Assembly (NCBI GenBank): GCA_033980235.1
Contig: CM067076.1
Coordinates: forward strand, 35,398,209 to 35,462,208
Reading direction: 5' to 3'
DNA from: Diadema setosum
Taxonomy: Eukaryota; Echinodermata; Echinoidea; Diadematoida; Diadematidae
Length of the DNA stretch: 64,000 nt
The position numbers and the translations under genes were made by a program. Positions 44,636 to 58,064 of the stretch are shown in pieces. How positions within the stretch are numbered: position 1 is the stretch's first letter; each line of letters starts with the position of its first letter. Below the pieces are notes generated by a model. It did no database searches and had not been told where the DNA came from. It worked only from the letters and a program-made list of their open reading frames with translations.

Positions 44636-45379
44636 TAATATACAAATGATGCACAGGATAGAGTGCATTAGTGTAGGCGTAGTGCACTCGAGGGTATTTA
44701 CAATTGTGAAACATGCACGAGGCGAAGCCGAGTGCATGTTGCACTACATTGTAAATACCCGAGAGTGAGCTACGCCTACACTAACGCCACGAAATAATCC
44801 TGTGCATCATTTGTTTTATAAAATGGGTCGAAAATTCGAAAACTAACATCATTTTTCAGCGTTTTTCACGTACCTTTGTGGGTCAAGACGTCCGAAGATG
44901 TTCGTCCCAAACTTTTACGCACGTCGCACTCGCGGAAGTCCCGCACATACAGTATAAGTATAATGGGGGGTTGGGTTTCCGGACACCCGCATGAAAACTT
45001 ACTTATTTTACATAGAATATGCACCCTTTACCTTAAAGACTTGATATAGACTCCTCATATAGGCCTACTAGACAACATACTCCGAAAACGGCGTGAGAAT
45101 TAACCTGCTAAATCGTTGGATTTGCTCTTCAAAGTGACTCCATGTACGCGTCCGGTCCCATAACGCTTGGTCTACTGTTGTACAAAGTGTACGTATATGT
45201 ATAGTATAGTACAGTATACGTACGTACGCCACATATGTTATGCACAAGGGAAGACAGGCCGGCCGGCCGGCAGCCCGGACTAGAAGTTGTTTACAGGATT
45301 GACAGCGCGTACGCGTATGCATGCAATTCATCAAAGGAGCCGCCGCGCGCACAGACGATCGGCAATCTACCATAGGATT
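44636..45379 (-). repeat. Left arm of a large palindrome
   Basis: 744 bp, near-identical in reverse complement to 45462-46207. The outer end is itself a hairpin of about 170 bp (CAAATGATGCACAGGAT to ATCCTGTGCATCATTTG). Includes a GGCCGGCCGGCCGG run. About 0.7 kb upstream of the receptor start. Confidence 0.95.
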
Positions 45380-45411
45380 GAACCCATTTTATAAATACCA
45401 TTATAAAATGG

Positions 45412-46207
45412 GAAATGAGACACACCTCCTTCCTTTACTTCAGTACTATTGCACTGCCTGTAATCCTATGGTAGATTGCCGATCGTCTGTGCGCGCGGCG
45501 GCTCCTTTGATGAATTGCATGCATACGCGTACGCGCTGTCAATCCTGTAAACAACTTCTAGTTCGGGCTGCCGGCCGGCCGGCCTGTCTTCCCTTGTGCA
45601 TAACATATGTGGCGTACGTACGTATACTGTACTATACTATACATATACGTACACTTTGTACAGTACAGTAGACCAAGCGTTATGGGACCGGACGCGTACA
45701 TGGAGTCACTTTGAAGAGCAAATCCAACGATTTAGCAGGTTAATTCTCACGCCGTTTTCGGAGTATGTTGTCTAGTAGGCCTATATGAGGAGTCTATATC
45801 AAGTCTTTAAGGTAAAGGGTGCATATTCTATGTAAAATAAGTAAGTTTTCATGCGGGTGTCCGGAAACCCAACCCCCCATTATACTTATACTGTATGTGC
45901 GGGACTTCCGCGAGTGCGACGTGCGTAAAAGTTTGGGACGAACATCTTCGGACGTCTTGACCCACAAAGGTACGTGAAAAACGCTGAAAAATGATGTTAG
46001 TTTTCGAATTTTCGACCCATTTTATAAAACAAATGATGCACAGGATTATTTCGTGGCGTTAGTGTAGGCGTAGCTCACTCTCGGGTATTTACAATGTAGT
46101 GCAACATGCACTCGGCTTCGCCTCGTGCATGTTTCACAATTGTAAATACCCTCGAGTGCACTACGCCTACACTAATGCACTCTATCCTGTGCATCATTTG
46201 TATATTA
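45412..46207 (+). repeat. Right arm and spacer of the palindrome
   Basis: From 45462 to 46207 it pairs with 44636-45379; the ~82-bp spacer separates the arms. It is repeated directly at 46244-47040. Confidence 0.95.
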
Positions 46208-46243
46208 TAAAATGGGTTCAAGAATGTAGCCAATAGGAAGCTC

Positions 46244-47040
46244 TGAAATGAGACACACCTCCTTCCTTTACTTCAGTACTATTGCACTGCCTGTAATCCT
46301 ATATGGTAGATTGCCGATCGTCTGTGCGCGCGGCGGCTCCTTTGATGAATTGCATGCATACGCGTACGCGCTGTCAATCCTGTAAACAACTTCTAGTTCG
46401 GGCTGCCGGCCGGCCGGCCCGTCTTCCCTTGTGCATAACATATGTGGCATACGTACGTATACTGTACTATACTATACATATACGTACACTTTGTACAGTA
46501 CAGTAGACCAAGCGTTATGGGACCGGACGCGTACATGGAGTCACTTTGAAGAGCAAATCCAACGATTTAGCAGGTTAATTCTCACGCCGTTTTCAGAGTA
46601 TGTTGTCTAGTAGGCCTATATGAGGAGTCTATATCAAGTCTTTAAGGTAAAGGGTGCATATTCTATGTAAAATAAGTAAGTTTTCATGCGGGTGTCCGGA
46701 AACCCAACCCCCCATTATACTTATACTGTATGTGCGGGACTTCCGCGAGTGCGACGTGCGTAAAAGTTTGGGACGAACATCTTCGGACGTCTTGACCCAC
46801 AAAGGTACGTGAAAAACGCTGAAAAATGATGTTAGTTTTCGAATTTTCGACCCATTTTATAAAACAAATGATGCACAGGATTATTTCGTGGCGTTAGTGT
46901 AGGCGTAGCTCACTCTCGGGTATTTACAATGTAGTGCAACATGCACTCGGCTTCGCCTCGTGCATGTTTCACAATTGTAAATACCCTCGAGAGTGCACTA
47001 CGCCTACACTAATGCACTCTATCCTGTGCATCATTTGTAT
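46244..47040 (+). repeat. Direct second copy of the right arm
   Basis: Starts GAAATGAGACACACCTCCTT like 45412 and ends CTGTGCATCATTTGTAT like 46203. It differs by a few small indels (extra AT near 46301, extra GA near 46990). Confidence 0.95.
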
Positions 47041-49587
47041 AGTGTCAAAGACATATACACAGACACACAGACACACACAAATACACACACACACACACAC
47101 ATACACCCACAAACACACACAAGTAGGTCCTATACAATAATACGCGAGCAAAGTGCACTGACGAAAAAGAAAAGAATAAATTGGTTGCTGTGGGCCATGT
47201 AAGTGTGAATGATGCTCTTACTTTTGATAATCGTAATGACGAAGCAAAATTAATGTGTTTTTGCGACTCGTTATTCAGAAGTCAGTTTTACTTGCAGTTT
47301 CTTATGAGCGTTGGTTGAACAGTAACTGTCACTACCTGCTTCCGTTTGGAGATTACGATCATGCAGTGGGCATACTTCCAAAGAGCTTGTAAGATAAATA
47401 CAATGATCTGTATCATCACGTGTACATGTATGTCAAAGGGGGAGGATCTGGGCTAGTGAGAAAAATTTAAGACTGAAAAAAAAAATAAGTGGGTACTATA
47501 GTTTCCGTTAAAGGATTTTATTAAGAAAGTATTCTTTTTATCGTCTTCAGGATAGAAAAAAAAACAACATTTAGTACCTTCTGATGGCTCATGAAAATAA
47601 CTTTTACCAAAGAAAAAGTAAGCAATAATTTGCTTTTATTTTCATGCTCTTTCGTAATGCCTTTAACGCATCTTTCCTTTAATTTCTGTCATCAATTTAA
47701 TTCAAGTAATTGCGGCAATTCAAACCATCTTGAGACCTACAGATAAGGCGATCAATGACATTATAATGCGGTGACCTGACGGGAAGAAATCCTTGCACTG
47801 CCAATTAATACTCTAGACTTTCTAGATATATTGATAAACCAAGGAAAGTTATTTTATTCTTCTATGTCTTATTTTGCCATGCTTGTGAACTTGATGACAG
47901 AGTATCAATCTTATGTAATCTTATGCTGTCTAATAAGTACAATTATTGTGCCGTTCCATAATGGATCCGTTTGGGGATTTTTTTCAAGGTTCTTTATATT
48001 GTAACTTATTGTATTCGTGAGTGTAGATATCTTTTGTAAAACCGTGCTCCATGGAAAACCATGCGAAAATTATTATTTTGTCTCTTCTGATGATAGGCCA
48101 CTTGGCGCATTTTCTTCACTTTGTATTTTCTATTCTAAACAGCTTATCTCACTTGTGTATTCAAATCTGCATGATGGTTTATATTTCAGACTGAAATAAA
48201 AAGAAACAAACAAACAATAATCTTAATTCGATCAGTTATGATAGCTCCGATTTTTTGACAATCAATTCAATAGTGGTCTCTGTCTCAATTACCATTGCTT
48301 ACTGTAGGAGAATGCAATGACGTATTTGACAGCTGCATCAAAAGTAGATATATCGCTTTGCTATTTTATGACATTGAATATGGGATTCAACGTTACTAGA
48401 ATGTGCATAATTATACTTTTTTGGCACAAATTTTGACGCTTCAGCATGCCGTAGCATTATGCATGACATTGTGACTTTCGTTTATACTGCATGTAGTTCT
48501 AGCGTAACCCATAAGTATAAATGAACTGCCTGAAACCGTCCGACAGATTACTCTCTAAACTATACCCAAAACCGCCCTTCCGTTTTTTTTTTCATAGTTT
48601 ATGCTTCACTATTTTTATTGTTTTCATATAGAACCCATGAAAGAGGTCAAAGGTCAACAAAAGTATGTCAGAATTATTTCTGTGACACACAAGTCTCTTG
48701 GTAAAACCTTGATAGCCTTTTCTTAAATAAACTTAACTTATATTGTAACTTAAGTATTAGACAAAAATAAAAACATGATAAACATGCAGTGATCTATAGT
48801 TTGCACAGTTTAGAAAGTTGTCGAAATGAGAGTAGAATATTGCTGAACTTTCCAAGGAAAAATAGGCCAATGGCATGTACGGAATCTTCGGTTGCTGAGT
48901 TGATAATTGTCACAAAAGATGGATTCTTCTGAAAGGTTCTTCTTTCTCTGGTTGTTTTTGATGTTTTGTCGAAAATCAGTACGCATCTTTTTTTGTTTGT
49001 TTGTTTGTATTTGTCGACAGAGTTGATGGCCAGAAATGAGAACCTATTTGTTGTTGTTGGTTTCATTAACATGTACATTTTTACAGTGTATTCCTTTGTA
49101 ATGTTCATTCTGGTTTTTGTTTCATGTTTGTTGTGTTTATGATATGTATCCTATATTCTTTACCTGGTCGAATAAATGATAGTAATAATAACTTTGTTTG
49201 TTTTGTTTTGCTTGTCAGCCAATTTTGGGGGAGAATTGGCAGCCAAAGATGTGAAGACCTTTTTACTTTCTTCTTCTTCTTCTAATTTTCTTTGTTTGTT
49301 TGTTTCTTTCTTTCTTTCTTTCATTCTTTTGGTGTGACCTGATCCTAATATGGAGAGATTTTTTTTCTTTTTTCCTTGTGTTCATGAATAGCAGAATTTA
49401 ATGTCAATTGAACATATAATTTTGGGCCGCCTGTAGCACAATCCCATTTTTCACGCTGTCGAATCTGGTGGGAGTATTGATAGTCAATGAGTCTGTTATT
49501 TGGGTCACGGTTTTGAATAAGAAGAATAAGAAAAATTTTCTGGTTGAATTTAATTCAACCAGTCTTGATGGATGATAATGGCTCATC
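47041..49587. other. Intergenic, (CA)n then nothing recognised
   Basis: A (CA)n-rich tract at about 47054-47120, directly after the palindrome, then AT-rich DNA with TTTG and TTTC runs near 48990 and 49290-49330. No supported gene. Confidence 0.5.
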
Positions 49588-49792
49588 ACCTGGGAGCGAT
49601 TTTTTTTTCCCGTAACCCTAACGCGTCGAAATTGCCAATTATGGCGCTTGAGCAAAGACTATCAGTGTACTAGTTGGTTGCGATACTTGTGTGGCTTTCT
49701 TGTATATACAGTACCATGGTCGTCTGCTAACCACAGAATCAGATTAGAATGTGAGAATGGCACACCGCCTTGTGAACTGTCATAGCAACGGC

Positions 49793-49847
<55 letters not shown>

Positions 49848-49862
49848 GTGTGTGTGTGTGTT
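49588..49862 (-). mobile_element. Dispersed element ending in a (TG)n tract, copy 1
   Basis: GCGATTTTTTTTTCCCGTAA plus CCCTAACGCGTCGAAATTGC at the left, GGTCGTCTGCTAACCACAGA in the middle and (TG)n at 49795-49862 at the right. The reverse-complement copy is at about 57690-57971 with the microsatellite at the same end. Confidence 0.8.
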
Positions 49863-50749
49863 GTGTGTGTGTGCGTGTTTCCACTTCGCCATCGGCATCG
49901 CGTTCTGCTTTGCCGTCTGCTTACACTACTGGTATTCCTGTGGTTTTGTTCGACGTCTGCTGACACTTTTCCTTTGTCTCGCAAGACTTAATTCCGCTGT
50001 TAATGATAATAATAAATATCATTCATAAAGCGCTTATTACATTGTTTCTAATCGCTGAGTGTCTCGATGAAAACATTAGAAAAGAGAAATTCAGTCATGG
50101 AGTACAAATTGTTGTTAAGATGGAAACTCGAAGTTTTCATCAATATCTTGCAAAAGTAAATTGGAAATCTAAGCTTGGAATGAATTATGATATAAGTATT
50201 ATATAGGCCTATATAGGCGTACAACTGCAGCAATTGCTATTAACATTGATCATGTTTATTAAGCCACGCAGAATCAGATTCGAAGTGGGTATTAGGTCTA
50301 ATTGGGTAACATGAATACACTACTTGGTTAATTTGGGTTTATACTTCTCCAACCTCACGATGATTGTGCTTTAAAAAAAAAATGATTCAGAAAGGCGTAG
50401 TAGGCTCTTTTTAGTTCAGGTTCATGTAGATCAAGATATAATTATGATTAAATTCTCATGCACTAATATCCAAGATGAAGATGGGGAAGGAAGAGAAGCT
50501 GGGGGAGAGTAATCATCAATTTCGATCGATAAAATCTCTATATTAATATATTAATTCAATCAGCTTTATAAAGGCATTTTGAAACAGCGTTTATAAAGCA
50601 AACAGAAACAATTTACTCATTTTCATTCTAATATCACGTACGGTATGAATTGATCTATCAATATAGATATATAGGTCTATATTTTTTGATGTTCACTTTA
50701 TCATTGCCAAACTTATAGTTCTCATCAAGTGCCTCGTTACCTCTACCAA

Positions 50750-51240
50750 AACGACCATCAGTGAAGGAAACCCAAACCCAAAGAGAAATGTGGATTGAGT
50801 GAAAGCAGCAACATTAGTAAAACACATTAGTGACAGTTAAAGGAAAATCGCACAATTTTATTGTAAAAGATGCAAAAGTTATGCATTTTTAACGTTTTGA
50901 TGTTGGTACAACTGGATAAGGGGATACTATAAAAACCGCTTTCAGAAAGTAGGGGGAATGATTACTGCCTTTAACATAACTTATGTCAGTATCAATTAAG
51001 TTGATGGAATGTGTAATTTTCATGAAAAATGATTTCTTTGTGGAATTCTCTTCATGTTTTCTTTACATTGTTGTCCACACATGGCGTCATGGACTCTAGT
51101 AGTCTCCTTATCCAGTGATTACAACACCAAAACTATAAAAATGAATAATTTTTGCATCGATTGTCGGATTTTCCTCAAACTTTCACTAATGTTGCTGCGT
51201 TCACTCAATCCATATTGCTCTTTTGGGTATTGGTTTCCGT
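50750..51240. mobile_element. Foldback element family I, copy 2 (diverged)
   Basis: Contains TGGATTGAGTGAAAGCAGCA on the left and GCTGCGTTCACTCAATCCAT on the right, an inverted pair. Interior words GTTGGTACAACTGGATAAGG and GGATTTTCCTCAAACTTTCA match 10078-10629. Confidence 0.75.
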
Positions 51241-52853
51241 TAATATCAAGCAATCATCACTACCATCATTGCTTCAATTAGATTATAAAACTGAGGGATC
51301 GATCACAGAAAAGATTTCTGTGGGAACGACCATAAACATCATTACTATCATTTCACAACTGGATATCATCTTATCATCATCATCATCACCATGATTGCTA
51401 CTCGTATTACCATCGTATACAAATTACCACAAGCAATCTTCCTCCACCATATTGCACTTATCAATACTTTTTTTTTCATGTCACCAATCCATCAACAACT
51501 TCACGAAATCTCTTGCATATTTTCAGCTTCATCATTTTCATCAGTCTAAATAAGCATTGCGACTATCAATATATTCCTACTCGATCCCTCCATTCAATGC
51601 CCACATGGCCTAGCACCCTTATTGTTAGTCGATTCAATGGATGATGAAGATAAATGATTGAATATCAAAACACTGATTTGTTTGTTTGTTTGTTTATAAG
51701 AACACTAGCCGCATTCACACGTGTTAGCTGGTTACCGAGCGCGCTTCAAAACTCGAGTTCTTGTTATACTCGTAACTTTTTATGAAACTTCATGATCGAT
51801 ATATTAGATACAGAAACAATCACCTGACATTAACTGGTATCAGATTCCCAGGTGGGTTCATGAGTTTATGAGTAATACACATTTGTGGAAGCGACTTGAA
51901 ACGATCGTTTTATAATGTGCTGTTATTTGGCACAAATTAATTTCATTTATTCTAATGGTGAAGGATAACCAAAAGAAAATTAATCTACCCGATATTAGCC
52001 AAATTTAAGGTCTTTTCATTAAGTTGGAACATCAAGCATCTGTTCAGAGTCACAGACGCTACTTACGCGTTTTTATAATATATTATGCATTTATAGGAAA
52101 CTGATATACGTTTAAACGATGTTAGCCATCATTATTATGGTGTCCTATATAGCTCCATACCAAGCCTGGACAAAAGTACGGAATCTATCAGCAATGTTGC
52201 AATGTGTGTGTGAGTGTGTGTGTGTGTTTTTCTTTGCACCGAAAACTCGAGGGCGGGCGCCTGAAAGTGCAATGATTGCACCTTCCATACACTTTGTGTG
52301 TGTGTCTTTGTGTGTATGTGCGAGTGCGTGCAATGTGTGTTTGTGTGTTTATGTGTTTGTGTGGGTGTGGTAGGTGTGCAGTATATCGTTACTTGCAAAG
52401 TTTTGTGTATGCTAACGTAAAAATCGTAATCAAGAGTTGTTCTGAAAGAAAATGAATGCGAGGTCACAGCTGGTCGTTGTTCACGTCTGAAAAAGTAAAC
52501 ATTCTGGTTATGATTAAATCATAAAAGTGTCAGAAATTGTGCACTCTATTGTTAAAAAAATTTTTGTTATTCAAACTTCAGCGTGTTTTATGAACAAATA
52601 TTTATATATTTCAAGATTGAGCCTGCTGTGACCTAGTTTAGCAACCATGTCATAAAGCATTACAAATTTTTCTGATACAACAATGCTAGCAACTATATAT
52701 GAATAGGTGGTAGACATAGATATAAGGCTTTGGACATTTGCAGGAGTAGGGTAGGTTAGATTTTTATCATGATTTGTACCTTGAGGTGCTCACAAGCGCT
52801 TTATTAGATCTTAAACTGAAATACTGATAAACCAACTGGCCACGACTTCAAAA
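51241..52853. other. Intergenic, nothing recognised apart from TG-rich tracts
   Basis: ATC repeats near 51372-51390 and TG-rich stretches at 52203-52230 and 52295-52378. No gene supported. Confidence 0.45.
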
Positions 52854-55040
52854 TGACGTCAAAATCACGTCCATTTCCCTCGTTCTTGAAGAAAATGCGT
52901 CCTTCAGATGTATTCCTTGTTAGTTTTCCAATATACGTTAAAAAGTCATGAATTGACGTGTAAACGACGTGCTCATGACGTTCTGACGTACATCTTGTCT
53001 TTAGAATTGTGATTTACATGTCATTAAAGACGACTCTTATATGACGTCTTTTGGACAACTTCCTTTTGAGCAAAAATACGACATATTGACGTCAGTTTGA
53101 AACGTTAATATGGCGTCCAGTATCTTTGTTTGTTTTCGTCTAAAAGATTTTTTTTTGACGTCAGTCTCGTCTTTAAATTAGTAATTTACACGTCTTTATG
53201 ACGTCTTTGTATAACAACCCAGACGTCAGAAAGACGTCACAAATATGTCGTCTTTTAGACGTCATCCATTTGAGCAGAAATACGACTTTCTGGCGTCAGT
53301 TTAAGACGTCTAAATGATGTCTGCTTTCTTTGCTTATTTATGTTAAACAAACGACAATTATTGCGCCTTTCTGAAGTCTAAATAATGACGTCATTTTTAT
53401 ATCTTCCATTTGAACAAAATTCCTCTTATTGTTGACAGTTTCGACGTCTTTCTGACGACAGTAATGACGTGATAATGTCGTCATTCTGACGACAGTATGT
53501 CGCAAAGCAAACTGATATAACTCTATAAAACTCTATAATTAGTAGGCCTAATTATATGACGTTATAAAGACGTCGAAAAACTTACGTAAACGTAACGTTA
53601 ATATGTCGCTAATATAACGTCATAAATACGTCGCAAAACAACGTAAATTTAACGTCATAATACGTCATTGATATGACGTGATAAATACGTTGCAAAGCAA
53701 ACTGATATAACTCTACAAAACTATAATTCGTAGGCCTAATTATATGACCTCATGAAGACGTCGCAAAACTGACGTGAACGTAACGTTCATTTGTCGCACT
53801 CTACAAAACTATAATTCGTAGGCCTAATTATATGACCTCATGAAGAAGTCGCAAAACTGACGTGAACGTAACGTTCATTTGTCGTTAATATAACGTCATA
53901 AATACGTCGCAAAAGAACATAAATTTAACGTTATCATGCGTCATTAATATGACGTGATAAATAAGTTGCAAAGCAAACCAATATAACTCTATAAAACTAT
54001 TCGTAGGCCTAATAAAATGACGTCATAAAGATGTCGCAAAACTGACGGGAACATAACGTTCATATTTCGCTAATATCACATCATAAACACGTCCCAAATC
54101 AATGTAGCCTAAATTTCACGTTATAATACGTCATAAATACGTTGCAAAAAAAGCTGATATAACTGTACAAAACTATAGTTCGTAGGCCTAATTATATGAC
54201 GTCATAAAGACGTCACAAAACTGACGTGAACATAACGTTCACATGTCGTTAATATAACGTCATAAATACGTCGCAAATCAACGTAAATTTAACGTTATGA
54301 TACGTCATTAATATGACGTGATAAACACGTCGCAAAAAAAAACTGATATAACTATAAAACTCTATAATTCGTAGGCCTAATTATATGACGTCACAAAGAC
54401 GTCGCAAAACTGACGGGAACATAACGTTCACATGTCGCTAATATAACGTCATAAATACGTCCCAAAACAATGTAGCCTAAATTTCACGTTATAATACGTC
54501 ATTAATATGACGTAATAAATGCATTGCAAAGCAACGGTAATTTTACTTCACTTATGCGTCGTAAATACGACGTGAATAATACGTCACAAAATTGACTTGA
54601 ATTTTACGTCATTAGTTCGTCGCTAATATAACGTCATAAATACGTCGCAAAACTGAAGAAAATTTCACGTTAATACGTCGCTCATATGACGTCATAAATG
54701 CGTTGTAAAACAAAGTATATATTACGGTATTAAGACGTCATTTAAATAACACTATGAATACGTTGCAAACCAACGTAGATTGCGTCATTAATACGTGTTT
54801 ATGACGTAAAAATTACGTCGCAAAATTGACGTAAATTTTACGTCATCAATATGTCACCAATATTAGGTAATAAATACGTCGCAAAACTGACGTAACACAT
54901 CAGGAGGTCCATAACATGACGTGATAAATTCGTTTCAAAGAGACGTTGAAATCACGTCATTTTCTGGTCATTTTCAGACTTGCGACAACTTTGACCATGT
55001 AGTTGCGACCAAATTGAGACGTCTTTTTGACCTCCGTCTG
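52854..55040. repeat. ACGTC-saturated, partly tandem repeat block
   Basis: Short ACGTC words on both strands occur every 10-25 bases. Eight perfect TGACGTCA palindromes start at 52854, 53087, 53156, 53386, 54018, 54197, 54386 and 54687. From about 53500 to 54400 there are monomers of roughly 175-190 bp that share CTGATATAACTCTA, TTCGTAGGCCTAATTATATG and ACGTCATAAATACGTCGCAA. Monomer starts are near 53511, 53701, 53977, 54152 and 54341, with a partial extra unit near 53803. Confidence 0.9.
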
Positions 55041-56900
55041 CTAGCTGGGATGTTCATAAAGTTTGTTCCATCCCTTTCTGCCAATTCAACCGCTCATATG
55101 ACTACTTTAGTATTAGTGATGTTTTTCCTAACCAATTTCTGTGCATTTTCTGCATGCATCCTAGTGCATCCAGGCTGTAGAAATCGACAACTTTTGCTGA
55201 TCTGAGATACGTCAAACGTTGAAATAGATGAATTTACAGGTCTGAAACCTAAAGTAAGGGGAAGTCCAAACTAAAGATAACTTCTTTAAAAAAAAAAAAA
55301 AAAAAACCTTGGCAAATAGGAAAATATTGTTGGTTAAAGATTGAGGAAAACGTTCTTAAGAAAGGTATCATTCTAATTTTCAACAACTTATAATCGATCA
55401 AGAAAATCAGGCAATCTATGACGTTTCCAGCGACTTCCTATACAAGAGAATAGAAAAGAAAGTGCATGTATGCAAAATTTCATATTCTAACGTTAAGGCA
55501 TCATTTACCTTTTGCATATGAAACAAAAACCCAGCATCGGTGCTTCAAAGTAGTTCTTAAATGTGCGTTAGGGATAGAAACAACCAATGTAAATATTTGA
55601 ACCATTATCATCGATGTTATGTATTTTTAGATATACAAAATGTGTATAATAGTTATAATAAAAATGTTTCCAGATTAAACCGTTTCATGCTTTATTGAAA
55701 ACGTTTTATATGGTGGGATGTGGAATGACCTACACATGCATCAAAAGTTATATCTTGAACATTTTTTAAATCACTGTTCTCAACGGTAAACAGGACCTTT
55801 AAAACATGTTTGTATTCCATTTTAAATTCATTCTCTTTAGTAATCACTCCAAATATTTTACAAATAACCTCTGTGACATCAGTTCTATTACTTCATCAAA
55901 ACATCATGGGAAATACATTTCAAATAAATTTCTCAATTATATCTTTACAAATGCCTACGAAGGAGAAAATTATCAAAATACTCTTCATAAATTAAGTGAC
56001 AAGTACATCAAAACACCACTTTTCTGCGGGGGAGGGGGGCAGAATGAATTTTTGAACACTGTGTGGGTGATTAATTCCTAGTGGAGCACATCTTGGTTTC
56101 GAACCAATGTTGGCTCAACCTTATACATGCACGTAGTTATGTCGTGCCACGCTGGACTAACCATTCATGTAAACGTCACATGGATGCTGTTGGCACAATG
56201 TTTCATTGAATACTGTCATTTCTTTTAACATCTTTAAACCGTAGATTTTTTTATGTTATACAAATGCGATCCTATACACTAACCCTTCACAGACAGCTGT
56301 TAACGCCATCCTAACAGTTGACTAGCAAATTACTATATCATGCACTATCTCAGCTGTTGTAAAATAAAAACAAAAGAACAATCGTATGGATGTAATTTAT
56401 ACGGTTTTGTCAAAAAACATAGACTTACATTTTTGTACGTTCACACACGTATACACATATACACGCACACACACGCACGTAAATAGCCTTCGAGATTTTT
56501 ATATATACAATCACTTATTTACACGTAAATATGTATTAATTAATATTGTTTAAAAGTTTTATATAGTTATGATAAATCTGATACATATTTACACACTTGT
56601 GTACGTTAATGCACACCACATCCAACACAACGTTGATTTATACAGATTAATATTTCTTTAATGTTATATATTTCTGACAATGACATTGACAATGTATTGC
56701 TGTATATCTCTTGTGTGTTTATCATGTCTATGTATCCATGTTAAACGTGTGCTCTGTATATTGTATGTATCGATGTAACTTGTATGCATGCTAACAAAAC
56801 AAATTTCCAGAAACGGACAATAAAATCGAATTGAATTGAATTGAAATGAAATTTCTTTTACCTCACGGCCTATGTATACATCATTATATCAATCAGCACT
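55041..56900. other. Intergenic
   Basis: Holds an A-run at about 55289-55307, the inverted repeat M copy (55495-55803) and a short TATACAC-rich stretch near 56450-56480. No gene supported. Confidence 0.45.
55495..55803 (-). repeat. Dispersed repeat family M, copy 3 (inverted)
   Basis: On the minus strand it starts AAAGGTCCTGTTTACCGTTG and GTGATTTAAAAAATGTTCAA, and ends near TTTACCATTTGC-like sequence, as in the plus-strand copies. Confidence 0.85.
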
Positions 56901-57689
56901 ATTATCCTACCCCCCCCCCCAAAAAAAAAAAAAAAATCATTCGTGGCTTGTCAACGGACACCACCTGACGCTCACTCCACTTTTGAGGCTGCCGCGCGAA
57001 GGCAGCCCATAAATAATCTGAACACAAGTGATCGCTGTCAGTGAAAGTGACCAGTGATTTGTAACTTAGCTTGAAAAAGGCACCCTCCCGTGTACAAGGG
57101 AGGTGAGAGAATTTTAGTCTCACCTCCCTGCTAATATACCAGCAAGGTGAGTCACCTCCAGGCATGCTTATGTTGTACACGATAAACCGAGTGCCGAGTT
57201 TTGTAAAATAATATACTGTACTTGCTAAATGGCTTGCTCATGTGAAACGTCTTCGATTAAAGCTCCAGTTTACCATGTACGACTTGTGTCCTCACTTCTC
57301 ATTTTCCTCTGGAACTTCGATTAATGGGAACGTGTTACTGTTGAGTGTGTACTTGCAGTGCGAACAGAATGATACACACACACAAAAACTTAAAAAAAAA
57401 TGATATTCTTCATTAGAATTTCATCGATATCAGGCCCATGTTTACAATGAAATTAATTTGAACAAAAATAAGCAGCTGAATTCTTATCTCTTGTGCTTCT
57501 AAATCGTATTTTTTTTTTTTACACACAGTACAATATAGGCCTACAGTGTATATAACCATGCGTAGCGTATTACTTGACATAGAATTCTGCATGAATATCT
57601 CAGAAAAGGCTTTCTGATTACTTAGTAACTTCAAGCCAATCCATATCTGCCTTACGCACACACTTGTGCTGCTGAATCACCTTCTTTTT

Positions 57690-57701
57690 TAAACACATAC
57701 A

Positions 57702-57743
<42 letters not shown>

Positions 57744-57971
57744 CACACAAACCCGTTGTTATGTTTGAAGGGCGTGCCATTCACATTCGAATCTGATTCT
57801 GTGTTAGCAGACGACCATGCCACTTGTGCACACTGTACAGCAGTACAGTAAGAAGTCCAAGCGCATGCGTACAAAACCAGCCAAGTACACTGATAGTCTT
57901 TGCTCAAGTGACACAATTGGCAATTTCGACGCGTTAGGGTTACGGAAAAAAAAATCGCCACGCCTGGGACA
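57690..57971 (+). mobile_element. Dispersed element ending in (CA)n, copy 2
   Basis: (CA)n at 57699-57740, then TCTGATTCTGTGTTAGCAGA plus CGACCATG and TTGGCAATTTCGACGCGTTA plus GGGTTACGG. Inverse of 49588-49862. Its right edge is about 50 bases before the LYRM2 start codon. Confidence 0.8.
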
Positions 57972-58019
57972 GCATTTTGATGGGCGCCCTCTTCAGAGTG
58001 GTTATGTCATCTATTCAAA

Positions 58020-58064
58020 ATGGCAGCTTCCAGGATCCCTCCTACGGCTATGAATTTGAAGCAG
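58020..58064 (+). CDS. LYRM2: LYRM2 coding exon 1
   Basis: 15 codons, donor AAGCAG|gtatga. Encodes the N-terminal stretch that matches human LYRM2. Confidence 0.9.

Noticed and set aside
45321..46506. Duplicated open frame starting MVDCRSSVRAAAPLM
   Set aside because: It occurs in every arm of the palindrome simply because the DNA is repeated; no splice or family support.
49739..49991. Open frames made of Thr-His or Val-Cys repeats over the (TG)n tract
   Set aside because: They are microsatellite translations in several frames and both strands, with no flanking protein.
53500..54700. CRISPR-like array
   Set aside because: Monomers are diverged, of ~175-190 bp, without spacers of constant length, and the genome is eukaryotic.
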